The notes: a model not told the origin generated them from the letters alone. A DNA stretch of 64,000 nucleotides from Uliginosibacterium sp. (GCA_016718265.1 JADKDZ010000002.1:124001-188000); one strand, 5' to 3'; numbered from the stretch's first letter, positions 28,669 to 37,700 are shown. Numbers and translations are program-made.

Positions 28669-29712
28669 ATGAACGCTATTCGATTGACGCAATTGTCACA
28701 CGGCGGAGGCTGTGGCTGCAAAATCGCTCCAGGTGTCTTAGCTGAGATACTCGCACGTGCGCCGCAGGGGCTTGTTCCGCGTGAGTTGATGGTGGGCACA
28801 GAGTCGAGCGACGATGCAGCTGTCTACCGACTGAACGATGAGCAGGCGTTGATCGCGACAACTGACTTTTTTACGCCGATCGTGGATGACCCTTTTGACT
28901 TTGGCCGTATCGCTGCAACCAATGCCATTTCAGACGTATACGCAATGGGGGGCACGCCGATTCTTGCTTTGGCGATCGTCGGGATGCCTTTGGAAAAACT
29001 CTCTCCGGAGGTGGTTGGAAAGGTGCTCGAAGGTGGCGCAAGAGTGTGCCAGGAGGCGGGCATTCCGATCGCTGGCGGGCACTCGATTGACTTGCTGGAG
29101 CCCGTCTATGGTTTGGTGGTATTAGGCTTGGCTCATCCCGCAAATATCCGAAAAAATTCCGATGCTCAGATCGGTGATGCGTTGATCCTTGGCAAGCCCT
29201 TGGGCGTCGGCGTGCTGAGCGCGGCGCTCAAGAAGGGTTTGCTGGACAGCGATGGTTATGCCGAGATGATTCGTCATACCACTCAGCTGAATAAAGTAGG
29301 TCCTTTGCTCGCCGCGATACGAGGCGTGCATGCGCTCACAGATGTAACAGGCTTCGGTTTGGCAGGGCACCTTCTAGAAGTTTGCCGCGGCTCCGGGCTT
29401 TCGGCCGTTGTCGAGAAAGCAGCGATTCCGATCATCCCGCTTGCGGAGCGGCTCGCTGCCGAAGGCATTAAAACCGGTGCTTCCGGTAGAAACTGGGACG
29501 CCTATGGTGCGAACGTACAGCTCGGTCGCGCCGTAGCATTACCGGAGTGGCAGGTAATGCTGACGGACCCTCAAACCAGTGGCGGTTTGTTGGTGAGCTG
29601 CGCGACAAACGCAGTGGAAGCTGTGCTGGAGCTTTTTCACAGTAACGGCTTCGACGCAGCATGCGTGATTGGCAGGCTCGTCGAGGGGCAGGGTACGATG
29701 ATTTGCGACTGA
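28669..29712 (+). CDS. selD: SelD, selenophosphate synthetase
   Basis: Makes selenophosphate from selenide and ATP. 347 residues with the N-terminal active-site motif GGGCGCK (Cys15, Cys17, Lys18), ATP/metal loops ESSDDAAVY and TTDFFTPIVDDPFDFG, and TDVTGFGLAGHLLE. The active-site residue that is selenocysteine in some species is Cys here, so no recoding is needed. With mnmH alongside and no selA or selB in view, the local selenium use is tRNA selenation; selenoproteins elsewhere cannot be excluded. Confidence 0.96.
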   Translation: MNAIRLTQLSHGGGCGCKIAPGVLAEILARAPQGLVPRELMVGTESSDDAAVYRLNDEQALIATTDFFTPIVDDPFDFGRIAATNAISDVYAMGGTPILALAIVGMPLEKLSPEVVGKVLEGGARVCQEAGIPIAGGHSIDLLEPVYGLVVLGLAHPANIRKNSDAQIGDALILGKPLGVGVLSAALKKGLLDSDGYAEMIRHTTQLNKVGPLLAAIRGVHALTDVTGFGLAGHLLEVCRGSGLSAVVEKAAIPIIPLAERLAAEGIKTGASGRNWDAYGANVQLGRAVALPEWQVMLTDPQTSGGLLVSCATNAVEAVLELFHSNGFDAACVIGRLVEGQGTMICD

Positions 29713-29757
29713 GCGGCCGCTGAAACGTTTTCCAAGCGCCGCGCTGTCGTCGTGCGA

Positions 29758-30444
29758 TCACATTCCCAGGTCTTTCAGGAGGTCGTCATGCTCTCCCGGT
29801 TGAGTTTGTGTGGGCGGTGGAACATGATGTTTTGAGCTGGCTTGGGCGATGAGCTCGTCGGGATCGGGCACATCTTGGGGCTCGAAATCATAAAGCTTCA
29901 CGAATTCTGTTCGATCGATTGCGAGTTCGAGGTAGAAAATGTTGTTGCGGCCGGTGTAGAAGGTGACGCGGCGGGACTCAGGCTTGTCTAGGTGAGTGTC
30001 GACGCTGAGCTGTACCTGTTTGTTCAGTACGAGCATCTTCGGTTGGTTTTGCGTGATGTGAGTCTGTAACTCGCGAGCAAGTTTGCCGATGAAATGCCCA
30101 ACTATCTGATTCATCAGTTCCCCCATAACGTTGCTGACTTCGTCAGACGTGTATGAGTTAGCCAAGTCTCCTTTCGACATGCCCATGTTTAGCATGTAGT
30201 TCTCGTACAGCTCCATGGCCGCTGGCGCCGAGAAATTGATAACTACGAGACCAGAAAATCCGCCATCAAAAAGAACGAAGCAACCTATATCCGGCTTCAG
30301 GCAGGTTTTGGTAATTCGTTGAACCATTCCGGAATAGTGGACCTGGCTGTGCGTTGCCAAGGTCAGCACGCGGGAAATCGAGTTGCACAGACTGACGAGT
30401 ATGTCTTCAGTGCTGTAGGCAACGGGATAGTCTTTGGCGCTCAT
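29758..30444 (-). CDS. DUF3334-like protein with CheC/CheX-type fold
   Basis: 228 residues, no signal peptide or membrane helix. The stretch SNVMGELMNQIVGHFIGKLA (about 107-126) resembles the ELxNxIxG helices of CheC/CheX phosphatases, and the preceding GFSGLVVINF strand fits that fold. I recognise it as DUF3334-like from memory; no catalytic function can be claimed. The tail (190-228) is low-complexity and ends DDLLKDLGM. Proximity to motility genes hints at a chemotaxis-related role, which is only inference. Confidence 0.65.
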   Translation of the reverse strand: MSAKDYPVAYSTEDILVSLCNSISRVLTLATHSQVHYSGMVQRITKTCLKPDIGCFVLFDGGFSGLVVINFSAPAAMELYENYMLNMGMSKGDLANSYTSDEVSNVMGELMNQIVGHFIGKLARELQTHITQNQPKMLVLNKQVQLSVDTHLDKPESRRVTFYTGRNNIFYLELAIDRTEFVKLYDFEPQDVPDPDELIAQASSKHHVPPPTQTQPGEHDDLLKDLGM

Positions 30445-30761
30445 GTTATTTGGGCCGGTTCATTGAGTAACGGCGATATATAGCACAGTCCGCTCATAAG
30501 CGTTTGGCCGAATTGGCGCCCGGCGCACTCCCTTTGATACTGGAGTCATCTGGATTTTGCATCCTTCGGGGCGCAAACGCGGCCGTGTGTGTGAGAACGT
30601 ACATCGATGCAGCCCTACCGGGATTGTTTGCCGCGGATTCGTCGTGCGATAATCAGGCTCCGACGCAGGATGTCGTTTCAAGACACGGCGTTTTTGCAGC
30701 AGCGCATTTTAATGTCATAAAGTTTCGACCTGTATTGACAGGCGCTTTGTTGGTGGGTTAG
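30445..30761 (+). other. 317-base spacer between the DUF3334 gene and tRNA-Leu
   Basis: No gene-like frame. A possible sigma70 promoter reads TTGTTT (30624-30629), 18-base spacer, GATAAT (30648-30653) with an extended TGC before it, pointing towards tRNA-Leu about 100 bases on. A second T-rich stretch lies near 30690-30720. On the minus strand TATATAT near 30475 could serve the DUF3334 gene. Confidence 0.4.
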
Positions 30762-30846
30762 CCCGGGTGATGAAATTGGTAGACATACCGGACTTAAAAT
30801 CCGGAGCCGCAAGGCGTACGGGTTCGATTCCCGTCCCGGGTACCAG
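30762..30846 (+). tRNA. tRNA-Leu (anticodon TAA)
   Basis: Cloverleaf of 85 bases including an encoded CCA. Acceptor arms GCCCGGG and CCCGGGT pair with one G-T wobble; anticodon stem CCGGA/TCCGG encloses the loop CTTAAAA, anticodon TAA; a class II variable arm (GCCGCAAGGCGT) and T-loop GTTCGATTCC follow. Reads UUA and, by wobble, UUG. Confidence 0.96.
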
Positions 30847-30895
30847 ATTTTGACAGGCAGGCACGCGCGAACTGTGCAGCAGTGTGCGTCAAAAG

Positions 30896-30922
30896 CAAAA
30901 CTGCATGATATGCAGTTTTGCG
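30896..30922. terminator. Bidirectional terminator between tRNA-Leu and gpsA
   Basis: Perfect 12-bp stem GCAAAACTGCAT / ATGCAGTTTTGC with loop GAT. On the minus strand the stem is followed by TTTTG directly after the gpsA stop. On the plus strand a shorter stem with tail TTTTG would end the tRNA transcript. Confidence 0.72.
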
Positions 30923-30926
30923 AATC

Positions 30927-31919
30927 TCAGATTTCGTTCTTCGGGTCCCGACTCATGAGCAGTTCGACCGCGCTTCTAGGGGATAGGCGGCCTCCAAGAA
31001 CTTCGTTGACTGCCCTGGTGATCGGCATGTCGACACCCATCTCCGTGGCTCTGCGCAGGACAACCTGCGTAGTCAGAACGCCTTCCGCAACGTGACCAAG
31101 TGAGCCGAGAATATCTGCTAGCCCTTGTCCGTCGGCCAGCTCAAGCCCCACTCGCCTATTGCGAGACAGGTCGCCCGTAGCCGTCAGTATCAAGTCGCCC
31201 ATCCCCGCTAGGCCCATGAGGGTGTCGCGTCGTCCGCCCAAGGATTCGCTCAGGCGGGCCATTTCTGCGAGTCCTCGCGTGATCAGCGCTGCCCGCGCAT
31301 TCAGTCCATAACCCAAGCCATCGGATATGCCTGCAGCAATTGCAAGCACGTTTTTGACTGCGCCACCAATTTCGGCTCCGACTATATCGTCATTGGCATA
31401 GAGTCGTAAGCGTGGGAGATTGAGCCGCTTAGCCCACTCCTGGGCGAAACTGCGATTCGCTGATGCAAGGGTGATCGCACAAGGAAGGCCCTGAGCAACT
31501 TCGAGGGCAAAACTCGGTCCTGTCAAAGCGCCGCAGCCGACCGATGCCACCAGATATTCTTCGGCTACTTCGTGTGGCAGCTTACCCGTTTCGGCCTCAA
31601 ATCCTTTGCAGGCCCACAATACGGGAATGTTGCCGCCTAATCTGGCAAGGCGTTGCAGCGTTGGACGAAGCCCCGCGACGGGCGTTACGATAATTGCCAA
31701 CTCCGCTTCAGTACATACGCTTGCAAAATCCGCGCCGACTACGAGTGCTTCGTGAAACGGAACGCCGGGTAGAAACTGGCTGTTCGTGCGTTCGCGCGCC
31801 ATCATCTCTGCATGTGCTGCATCGATGGTCCATAGCCCCACCGAGTGACCATGGCTACTGAAGGTGTTTGCCAGCGCGGTGCCCCAAGCCCCGGCACCTA
31901 AAACAGCGATGCGTACCAC
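30927..31919 (-). CDS. gpsA: GpsA, NAD(P)-dependent glycerol-3-phosphate dehydrogenase
   Basis: Makes sn-glycerol-3-phosphate for phospholipid synthesis. 330 residues from a GTG at 31919, the codon giving VVRIAVLGAGAWGTALA; the frame upstream belongs to the preceding gene. Rossmann motif GAGAWG, ACKGFE, GPSFALEVAQGLP, the catalytic Lys in GAVKNVLAIAAGI, and GLAGMGDLILT. Last gene of a minus-strand operon, one base after the SH3 gene, and followed by a terminator. Confidence 0.96.
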   Translation of the reverse strand: MVRIAVLGAGAWGTALANTFSSHGHSVGLWTIDAAHAEMMARERTNSQFLPGVPFHEALVVGADFASVCTEAELAIIVTPVAGLRPTLQRLARLGGNIPVLWACKGFEAETGKLPHEVAEEYLVASVGCGALTGPSFALEVAQGLPCAITLASANRSFAQEWAKRLNLPRLRLYANDDIVGAEIGGAVKNVLAIAAGISDGLGYGLNARAALITRGLAEMARLSESLGGRRDTLMGLAGMGDLILTATGDLSRNRRVGLELADGQGLADILGSLGHVAEGVLTTQVVLRRATEMGVDMPITRAVNEVLGGRLSPRSAVELLMSRDPKNEI

Positions 31920-31920
31920 T

Positions 31921-32373
31921 TCAAATACCCCAAATCGCCTTGATGGAGACGTAGCCCGCAGAGCCATCCTTATGCCTGACTTTTAGCCAAGCCTTGCCAG
32001 GTTTTTCCAGCACTTCGAGCAGCACGTCTTTCTCAACTGAAAACGCCTGTTGAGACGACTCGTCCGCTTGCGACCGGACCACCGCAGTTGGTTGCGTCAC
32101 GATGACATGCTTGAGTTCAGCCAACTGTGCCTTTTCCACCCAGCCAAGGCCGCCGGTTGCTTCGCGAATCTTGACCCACTTATCTACCGCCACGATGACT
32201 TCGACGGGAGTTCCGCGCAAAAGTATGAACTGCGGGTTCGCTTGGCGAGACGCTCCGTCAAAAACGACCGCAGGCTCGTTAAGATTGCGAAATTCCAGCG
32301 CGGATGCCTCACTAGCACTTAGCAATCCCGACAAGATCAGCGCGGCTTTAAATAGTCGGTAGTGGCGGTTCAT
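31921..32373 (-). CDS. Secreted protein with two bacterial SH3 domains
   Basis: 150 residues from the ATG at 32373; the longer frame (to 32520) overlaps secB and lacks protein character. A signal peptide (MNRHYRLFKAALILSGLLSA) with cleavage near ASA-LEF precedes two SH3b-like repeats (about 30-85 and 90-150), each with a WVKIR or WLKVR strand and a terminal GLGWV or SAGYV turn. Such proteins are often periplasmic and wall-binding; the exact role is unknown. Sits between secB (seven bases) and gpsA. Confidence 0.83.
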   Translation of the reverse strand: MNRHYRLFKAALILSGLLSASEASALEFRNLNEPAVVFDGASRQANPQFILLRGTPVEVIVAVDKWVKIREATGGLGWVEKAQLAELKHVIVTQPTAVVRSQADESSQQAFSVEKDVLLEVLEKPGKAWLKVRHKDGSAGYVSIKAIWGI

Positions 32374-32380
32374 CGCAGTT

Positions 32381-32848
32381 TTACTGCACCGTGACGTCTG
32401 CACCGCCTTGTTGCTGGGCGAGGTCTTGCTGACGGGCCGCGTACAAGCCCTCAAAATTGACAGGTGAGAGCAAGACCGGTTGGAAGCCGGCACGCGTGAT
32501 TGCATCCGATACCGCTTCACGCGCGTAAGGGAACAGTATGTTTGCGCAACCGATCATCAGAACGGGCTCAATGTCATCTTGCGGAACATTACGTATCTGG
32601 AAAATCCCGCCTTGCACGACTTCTACGAGGTAAACGGTCTTCTCCTCACCAATCTTCGACGTTACCGTAACGGTCAACGCGACTTCGTAATACCCCTCTC
32701 CAACCTGAGCGGCCTGAGTGCCGAGTTCGATTCCGACGGTAGGTGTGTCTTGTTCGAGGTAAATGCCGGGAGCATTTGGCACCTCAAGCGAAAGATCTTT
32801 CACATACAGTTTTTCAATGTTGAAAACAGGTTGTTCGTTTTGTTCCAT
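32381..32848 (-). CDS. secB: SecB, protein-export chaperone
   Basis: Tetrameric cytoplasmic chaperone that keeps preproteins unfolded and hands them to SecA. 155 residues, full length, with FNIEKLYVKDLSLEVPNAP at the start and the SecA-binding acidic region, then CANILFPYAREAVSD and PVNFEGLYAAR at the end. The order grxC-secB-gpsA is widespread in proteobacteria and is kept here with an SH3 gene inserted. Confidence 0.97.
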   Translation of the reverse strand: MEQNEQPVFNIEKLYVKDLSLEVPNAPGIYLEQDTPTVGIELGTQAAQVGEGYYEVALTVTVTSKIGEEKTVYLVEVVQGGIFQIRNVPQDDIEPVLMIGCANILFPYAREAVSDAITRAGFQPVLLSPVNFEGLYAARQQDLAQQQGGADVTVQ

Positions 32849-32914
32849 TTGTAATGATCCGATATTCAGGAAGTAGTGAAAAAGGTGTGCTTTACGAGCT
32901 CTGCCGCGGGCGTT

Positions 32915-33178
32915 CTATGACGAAGCTAGCAAGGGGTCGAGTTCTCCAGCGCGATCAAGCGCGTGTAGTTCATCGCAACCACCAACGTGGGTGGCCCCGA
33001 TGTAAATCTGTGGAACAGTCCTGCGACCAGTGCGGGCGATCATCTCCTCGCGTCTGTCAGGGTCCAGGTCGATCCGGACTTTCTCTATTTCGGTAATGCC
33101 TTTGCGGCGAAGAAGTTGTTCGGCGCGCACGCAATAAGGGCACACAGCAGTCGAGTACATGAGCACGTGAGCGGACAT
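32915..33178 (-). CDS. grxC: Glutaredoxin 3 (GrxC)
   Basis: Small glutathione-dependent disulphide reductase. 87 residues with the active-site CPYC at 13-16, the cis-Pro loop RRTVPQIYIG and the GSH-binding GGCDELHAL. The start overlaps the stop of the rhodanese gene (TAATG), so translation is probably coupled. Confidence 0.96.
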   Translation of the reverse strand: MSAHVLMYSTAVCPYCVRAEQLLRRKGITEIEKVRIDLDPDRREEMIARTGRRTVPQIYIGATHVGGCDELHALDRAGELDPLLASS

Positions 33179-33594
33179 TACTCAGCCTTCTGTGTCGAAA
33201 TGGGTTGCCCAGCTTCACGCCATGCAGCCATTCCGCCCGCCAAGTTGTATGCCTGCTCGAACCCGGCTTTACGGAGGATGCTTACAGCACGCATCGATCT
33301 GTTGCCACTGGCGCATATTGCGACGATCGGTTTGCCGCGAAATTTCGCCAATTCGTCGAGCCGTTTCTCCAGCTCAGACACAGGGATGTTGCGCGAATTG
33401 GCGACGTAGGCCGTTTTGAATTCTGAGGTGTCGCGCACATCCAGCATTAACGCATTCTGGCGGTTCACGAGCATGACGGTCTGGGCTGGGGAGAGTGCGC
33501 TGGAGTTTGCTCCCCGCAGCATCGGGATGAAAAGCATTCCGCCGCTGATGGCGGCAAGAGCAATCCAAGCTATGTTATTGACGATAAAATCCAT
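33178..33594 (-). CDS. Membrane-anchored rhodanese-like sulfurtransferase
   Basis: 138 residues from the ATG at 33594 (a GTG lies six bases upstream). One N-terminal membrane helix (about 6-24) then a single rhodanese domain with LDVRDTSEF and the active-site loop CASGNRSMRA carrying the catalytic Cys. Proteins like YibN occupy this place before grxC and secB in many proteobacteria. Sulphur-transfer substrate unknown. Confidence 0.9.
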   Translation of the reverse strand: MDFIVNNIAWIALAAISGGMLFIPMLRGANSSALSPAQTVMLVNRQNALMLDVRDTSEFKTAYVANSRNIPVSELEKRLDELAKFRGKPIVAICASGNRSMRAVSILRKAGFEQAYNLAGGMAAWREAGQPISTQKAE

Positions 33595-33768
33595 ATCCAC
33601 CGCAGTTTATGTGTCCGTTCAGTTCGGGTTGCCAGCGAGATTTGTATTGATACGCTGATCCAGCGCACGCTCGCTCAAGCTTGATCCGATACAATAACAC
33701 TTTTGAAGTCGGGCACGCTTGTCCGCGTTTTTTAACAGTTTTTCGTTCTCTTTATAGGCCTTACTCTT

Positions 33769-34518
33769 ATGTACAAGATTGTATTGATGCGCCACGGCGA
33801 GTCTACGTGGAATCTGGAAAACCGCTTTACGGGTTGGACCGATGTTGATCTCACGCCTCAAGGGGTTCAGGAGGCGATTGCGGCAGGCCGTCTGCTGAAG
33901 GAGAAAGGGTTTGAGTTTGATGTCGCCTTCACGTCGATGCTCAAGCGCGCTAACAAGACCTTGAATGTGGTACTTGAGGAGTTGGATCAACTCTGGATTC
34001 CTGTTGAACACAACTGGCGTTTGAACGAGCGGCACTACGGTGCGCTACAAGGTTTGAACAAGGCGGAGACAGCGGCCAAGTTTGGTGATGACCAGGTTCT
34101 GGTCTGGCGCCGTTCCTACGACGTCCCACCGCCCGCACTGGAAGTTGACGACCCCAGAATGGGCGACAAAGAGGCGCGCTATGCCGACATGCAGCCTGGT
34201 GAGTTTCCACGCACCGAGTGCTTGAAGGACACGGTCGCACGCTTTGTGCCCTACTGGCTGGAGACAATTGCGCCTGTGGTCAAGAGCGGCAAGAATGTCC
34301 TGATCGCGGCACACGGCAACAGTCTGCGCGCGCTGATCAAGTATCTCGACAACGTGTCCGACGATGAAATTGTTGGCCTGAATCTGCCAACTGCACAGCC
34401 GCTTGTTTACGAGCTGGATGCGGATCTGAAGCCGATCAAGCATTACTACCTCGCTGACCCAGAGGCTATTGCCGCTGCGGTAGCTGCCGTTGCAAACCAA
34501 GGTAAGGCCAAGGCTTGA
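33769..34518 (+). CDS. gpmA: GpmA, 2,3-bisphosphoglycerate-dependent phosphoglycerate mutase
   Basis: Interconverts 3- and 2-phosphoglycerate in glycolysis and gluconeogenesis. 249 residues, full length. Phospho-His is in [10 protein letters not shown] (His9), the acid-base Glu in [11 protein letters not shown], and the second His in [14 protein letters not shown]. Its TGA overlaps the ATG of the envC-like gene by one base, making an unusual glycolysis/cell-division coupling that also occurs in relatives. Confidence 0.97.
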   Translation: MYKIVLMRHGESTWNLENRFTGWTDVDLTPQGVQEAIAAGRLLKEKGFEFDVAFTSMLKRANKTLNVVLEELDQLWIPVEHNWRLNERHYGALQGLNKAETAAKFGDDQVLVWRRSYDVPPPALEVDDPRMGDKEARYADMQPGEFPRTECLKDTVARFVPYWLETIAPVVKSGKNVLIAAHGNSLRALIKYLDNVSDDEIVGLNLPTAQPLVYELDADLKPIKHYYLADPEAIAAAVAAVANQGKAKA

Positions 34519-35759
34519 TGTGGGTGTTTGCCGGGAGGTTTGCCGTTATTTTATTGCTCGTTGGCGCGCTATCAAGTGCGCAGGCAGCTCCCGGTGAACA
34601 GCGCAAGCAAGATCTGTCGGTCCTGAAAGACCAGATTCGCAGTCTTCAGGACGAGATAGCTCGCGGAGAGGAGAGTCACGACGAAGTCGCCGACAAACTC
34701 TCCGTTTCCGACATGGCCGTTTCCATGGCCAGAAGGCGTCTGCGTGAAATTTCTGCCCAGCGAAGTTTCGTTGAGCAGGAACTGGATCGTTTGGCGCAAC
34801 AACGATTCGATCTTGAACACACCTTGGCAGGAGCGAGAAAGTCGCTGGGGGATGCCATCTTCAGGACGTATGTTGAAGGAGGCCAGGCAGGCGCCAGGCG
34901 CTTCTTGAGTGGTGACGAGCCAAATCGGCTCGCACGCGATGCTTACTACCTCGAACTGATTGCGCGACAAAGGCTCAAGCTCATTGAGCACGCGCGCAAG
35001 GCACTTCATGATTTGAGCGGCGTGATCGCGCAGACGGAGACACGTCAGGCTGAACTGCTGATGCTCGAAAGGGAGCACGCAAGGGGGCAGGCTGCGCTGC
35101 TTTCAGAGCGCAAGAAACAATTCCAGGCTCTGTCACAGGTGTCTGTGCAGCTTAAGGCCCAACGTCGGCAATTGCAGACTTTGCAGAAGGACGAAGCTCG
35201 AATAGAGAAATTGCTCAAAGGGCTTGAGCGGATATCGCGCGTGCCCCGCAGTGGCAAGAAGAATACAGGTTCAGTGACGGATTCCGGGTCGTCTGAGCCG
35301 GCCAAGCCGGAGCGTGCCGCTCCACCGGAGACCTTGGCTTCCCCGGACGCCGTGGAGTCTAGCTTTGGAGCCCAGAAAGGACGTTTGAAATGGCCTGTCA
35401 AAGGTGATTTCGCCGGGCGATTCGGGGCTACACGTGCGGAGGGTGGCGCAACCTGGAAAGGTGTTTTCATCCGTGCGCTGGTTGGGCAGGATGTTCGCGC
35501 CGTAGCAAGCGGCAAGGTCGCATTTGCCGATTGGCTAAGGGGTTTCGGTAACCTCATGATCGTTGACCACGGGGACGGGTACATGACTGTCTACGGAAAC
35601 AATGAGGCACTCTACAAAAGCCCGGGTGACGATGTGCATGCTGGAGAGACTATAGCGAGCGTCGGCGCGAGCGGGGGCGTGGACGAATCGGGTTTATACT
35701 TCGAAATAAGATACCGCGGCCAGGCCCAGGATCCGGCCAGATGGATCGCGGCAAAATAG
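34518..35759 (+). CDS. envC: EnvC-like murein hydrolase activator
   Basis: Periplasmic activator of division amidases. 413 residues: signal peptide (cleavage near AQA-APGEQ), a long coiled coil (about 30-250), a Pro/Ala/Ser linker and a C-terminal LytM domain (about 285-410). The LytM fold is present (ADWLRGFGNLMIVDHGDGYMT), but the first zinc His position reads TWKGVFI and the HxH is missing, so the domain is degenerate and non-catalytic, as in E. coli EnvC. Its ATG overlaps the gpmA stop; ctpA follows. Confidence 0.92.
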   Translation: MWVFAGRFAVILLLVGALSSAQAAPGEQRKQDLSVLKDQIRSLQDEIARGEESHDEVADKLSVSDMAVSMARRRLREISAQRSFVEQELDRLAQQRFDLEHTLAGARKSLGDAIFRTYVEGGQAGARRFLSGDEPNRLARDAYYLELIARQRLKLIEHARKALHDLSGVIAQTETRQAELLMLEREHARGQAALLSERKKQFQALSQVSVQLKAQRRQLQTLQKDEARIEKLLKGLERISRVPRSGKKNTGSVTDSGSSEPAKPERAAPPETLASPDAVESSFGAQKGRLKWPVKGDFAGRFGATRAEGGATWKGVFIRALVGQDVRAVASGKVAFADWLRGFGNLMIVDHGDGYMTVYGNNEALYKSPGDDVHAGETIASVGASGGVDESGLYFEIRYRGQAQDPARWIAAK

Positions 35760-35781
35760 ACGGTGTCCTAACGGAGTAGTG

Positions 35782-37200
35782 ATGAGCAGATTTAAGCAGT
35801 TCGGATTGGTTTTTTCGGGCGTTTGCTTGGGCGTATTGATAAGCCTGAACTACTCGGCCAACGCTACCCGTGAGGTGCCGGGATCTTTGCCAGTCGAAGA
35901 GGTCAGAAACCTTGCAGATGTCTTCAATGCCATCAAGCAGTATTACGTCGACCCGGTTGAGGACAAAAAGCTAATAGGCGACGCCGTCAGCGGAATGGTT
36001 TCGGGCCTTGATCCGCACTCTGTCTATCTTGACGCTGATGCACTGAAAGACCTGGAGGTTAGTACCAAAGGGGAATTTGGGGGCTTGGGCATCGAAGTCA
36101 GCATGGAAGACGGGTTCGTAAAAGTCGTTTCACCGATTGAAGATACGCCGGCCTATCGTGCGGGTGTCAAAGCCGGAGATCTGATCATCAAACTTGATGA
36201 GACGGCCGTGAAAGGCATGTCCTTGAACGAGGCTGTCAAAAGGATGCGGGGGAAGCCCAAGACCCAGATTCTTCTGACTATCGCGCGCAAGGGCGAGACT
36301 AAGCCGATTGAAATCACCGTGACGCGAGAGGTGATCAAGGTTCAGAGCGTCAAGTCAAAGCTGATCGAGCCGGGCTATGGCTACTTGCGAATTACCCAGT
36401 TTCAGGAGCAGACAACCGCTGACGTCGCCAAGCACCTGGAGAAAATCTATAAGCAGGGCGCGCTGAAGGGGCTGGTACTTGACCTTCGGAATGATCCCGG
36501 AGGTCTATTGAACAGCGCAATCGGCGTATCGGCGGTTTTCCTTCCGCAGAAATCCTTGGTGGTGTACACCGATGGGCGGACGGAAGACTCAAGAAAGAAG
36601 TTCTATGCGACGCCGGACGACTATATGCGTGGCAGTCGAGATGATGTATTGAAAAACCTGCCGGAAGCGGTAAAGAACGTTCCGATGGTGGTTGTTGTGA
36701 ATGGCGGGTCTGCATCCGCGTCCGAGATTGTTGCAGGGGCCCTGCAAGACTATAAGCGCGCCAAAGTGCTCGGGATTCAAACGTTTGGCAAAGGTTCTGT
36801 TCAGACCATCCTGCCGATTTCAAGCACAACTGGCATCAAGATTACGACAGCGAAGTACTTTACGCCGACTGGCAGATCGATACAGGCAAAGGGGATTGAG
36901 CCTGATTTTCTGGTGGATGAAACACCGACAGGATCCAATGATGTGCGCTTGCGGGAGGCTGACTTGAGCCATCACTTGGCTAACCCGAATGAAGGTGAGT
37001 CTTCGAGCTCTACGCCAGCCCCTAACCGGCAGCGACCGAAGGCGGCCAAAGTGAAAGATGAGGAGGCTGGCGAGGCTCCAAAATTCGAATTTGGCGGAAA
37101 AGGCGACTATCAACTGGAGCAGGCCGTAAATTTGCTTAAGGGTTTGCCAGTGGCTGTTTTGCCTCCACCTGAGCAAAGTGCCCCAGCGGAAGACAAGTAG
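35782..37200 (+). CDS. CtpA-type carboxyl-terminal processing protease
   Basis: Periplasmic S41 protease that trims C-termini and degrades cell-wall hydrolases in species studied. 472 residues from the ATG at 35782 with GGAG upstream (GTG three bases earlier). Signal or anchor helix (about 6-24), PDZ domain (about 85-170) and the S41 core with the catalytic Ser in VNGGSASASEIVAGAL and Lys in QTFGKGSVQT. Acidic, Pro-rich tail. The position after envC is typical of betaproteobacteria and fits peptidoglycan remodelling. Confidence 0.93.
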   Translation: MSRFKQFGLVFSGVCLGVLISLNYSANATREVPGSLPVEEVRNLADVFNAIKQYYVDPVEDKKLIGDAVSGMVSGLDPHSVYLDADALKDLEVSTKGEFGGLGIEVSMEDGFVKVVSPIEDTPAYRAGVKAGDLIIKLDETAVKGMSLNEAVKRMRGKPKTQILLTIARKGETKPIEITVTREVIKVQSVKSKLIEPGYGYLRITQFQEQTTADVAKHLEKIYKQGALKGLVLDLRNDPGGLLNSAIGVSAVFLPQKSLVVYTDGRTEDSRKKFYATPDDYMRGSRDDVLKNLPEAVKNVPMVVVVNGGSASASEIVAGALQDYKRAKVLGIQTFGKGSVQTILPISSTTGIKITTAKYFTPTGRSIQAKGIEPDFLVDETPTGSNDVRLREADLSHHLANPNEGESSSSTPAPNRQRPKAAKVKDEEAGEAPKFEFGGKGDYQLEQAVNLLKGLPVAVLPPPEQSAPAEDK

Positions 37201-37247
37201 TCCTGCAGCCCATTGCGACCGATGGGCTTGTCACTGGAGGATGAATC

Positions 37248-37700
37248 ATGATGCGTCGAGAAACGACATACCGTCTCGCTGGGCGAGATCACCGTCATGA
37301 GGATGTCCTCGGTAGTGCGCTTCGCGAGCAAGAAGTCGTGTTTACGCCTCTGCCTGAAGGGCAACGGGATAGGGCAGCAGCCCTGCTGTCGACGTTGACG
37401 GGTTTGTCCGCGCTTCCCGGGCGGGATGCATTCCGTCTCGGGCTGAAATATGACTTGGCGCACTATACCTTGCGTGGCATTGAGTCATTCCTTGAAGAGC
37501 ACGGTTTTCATCTCGACGCGTCATTACTGTCAAAAATCAAGCGCGCACTGGCGCATTTTTGCGAAGAGACGCTGACGCGAAACGCTAAAGCGCCGCAGCG
37601 CCTGATCAAGCAGTCAAACCAGGTTTACGTGAAAGCATACGAGCACCACCCGCATGGGGACCACGATGACACCCCGGTTGAGTTGCGAGATTTCAAATAG
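37248..37700 (+). CDS. Hypothetical protein downstream of ctpA
   Basis: 150 residues, ATG at 37248 with GGAGG seven bases upstream, so translation is well supported. No signal peptide or membrane helix. The middle (about 65-110) looks alpha-helical and conserved in style (LKYDLAHYTLRGIESFLEEHGF), and the C-terminus is His/Asp-rich (YEHHPHGDHDD), a possible metal-binding tail. I do not recognise the family. Probably co-transcribed with ctpA, 47 bases away. Confidence 0.7.
   Translation: MMRRETTYRLAGRDHRHEDVLGSALREQEVVFTPLPEGQRDRAAALLSTLTGLSALPGRDAFRLGLKYDLAHYTLRGIESFLEEHGFHLDASLLSKIKRALAHFCEETLTRNAKAPQRLIKQSNQVYVKAYEHHPHGDHDDTPVELRDFK

Noticed and set aside
28709..28724. Possible selenocysteine in SelD
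   Set aside because: The active-site codons are TGT and TGC; no in-frame TGA is present.
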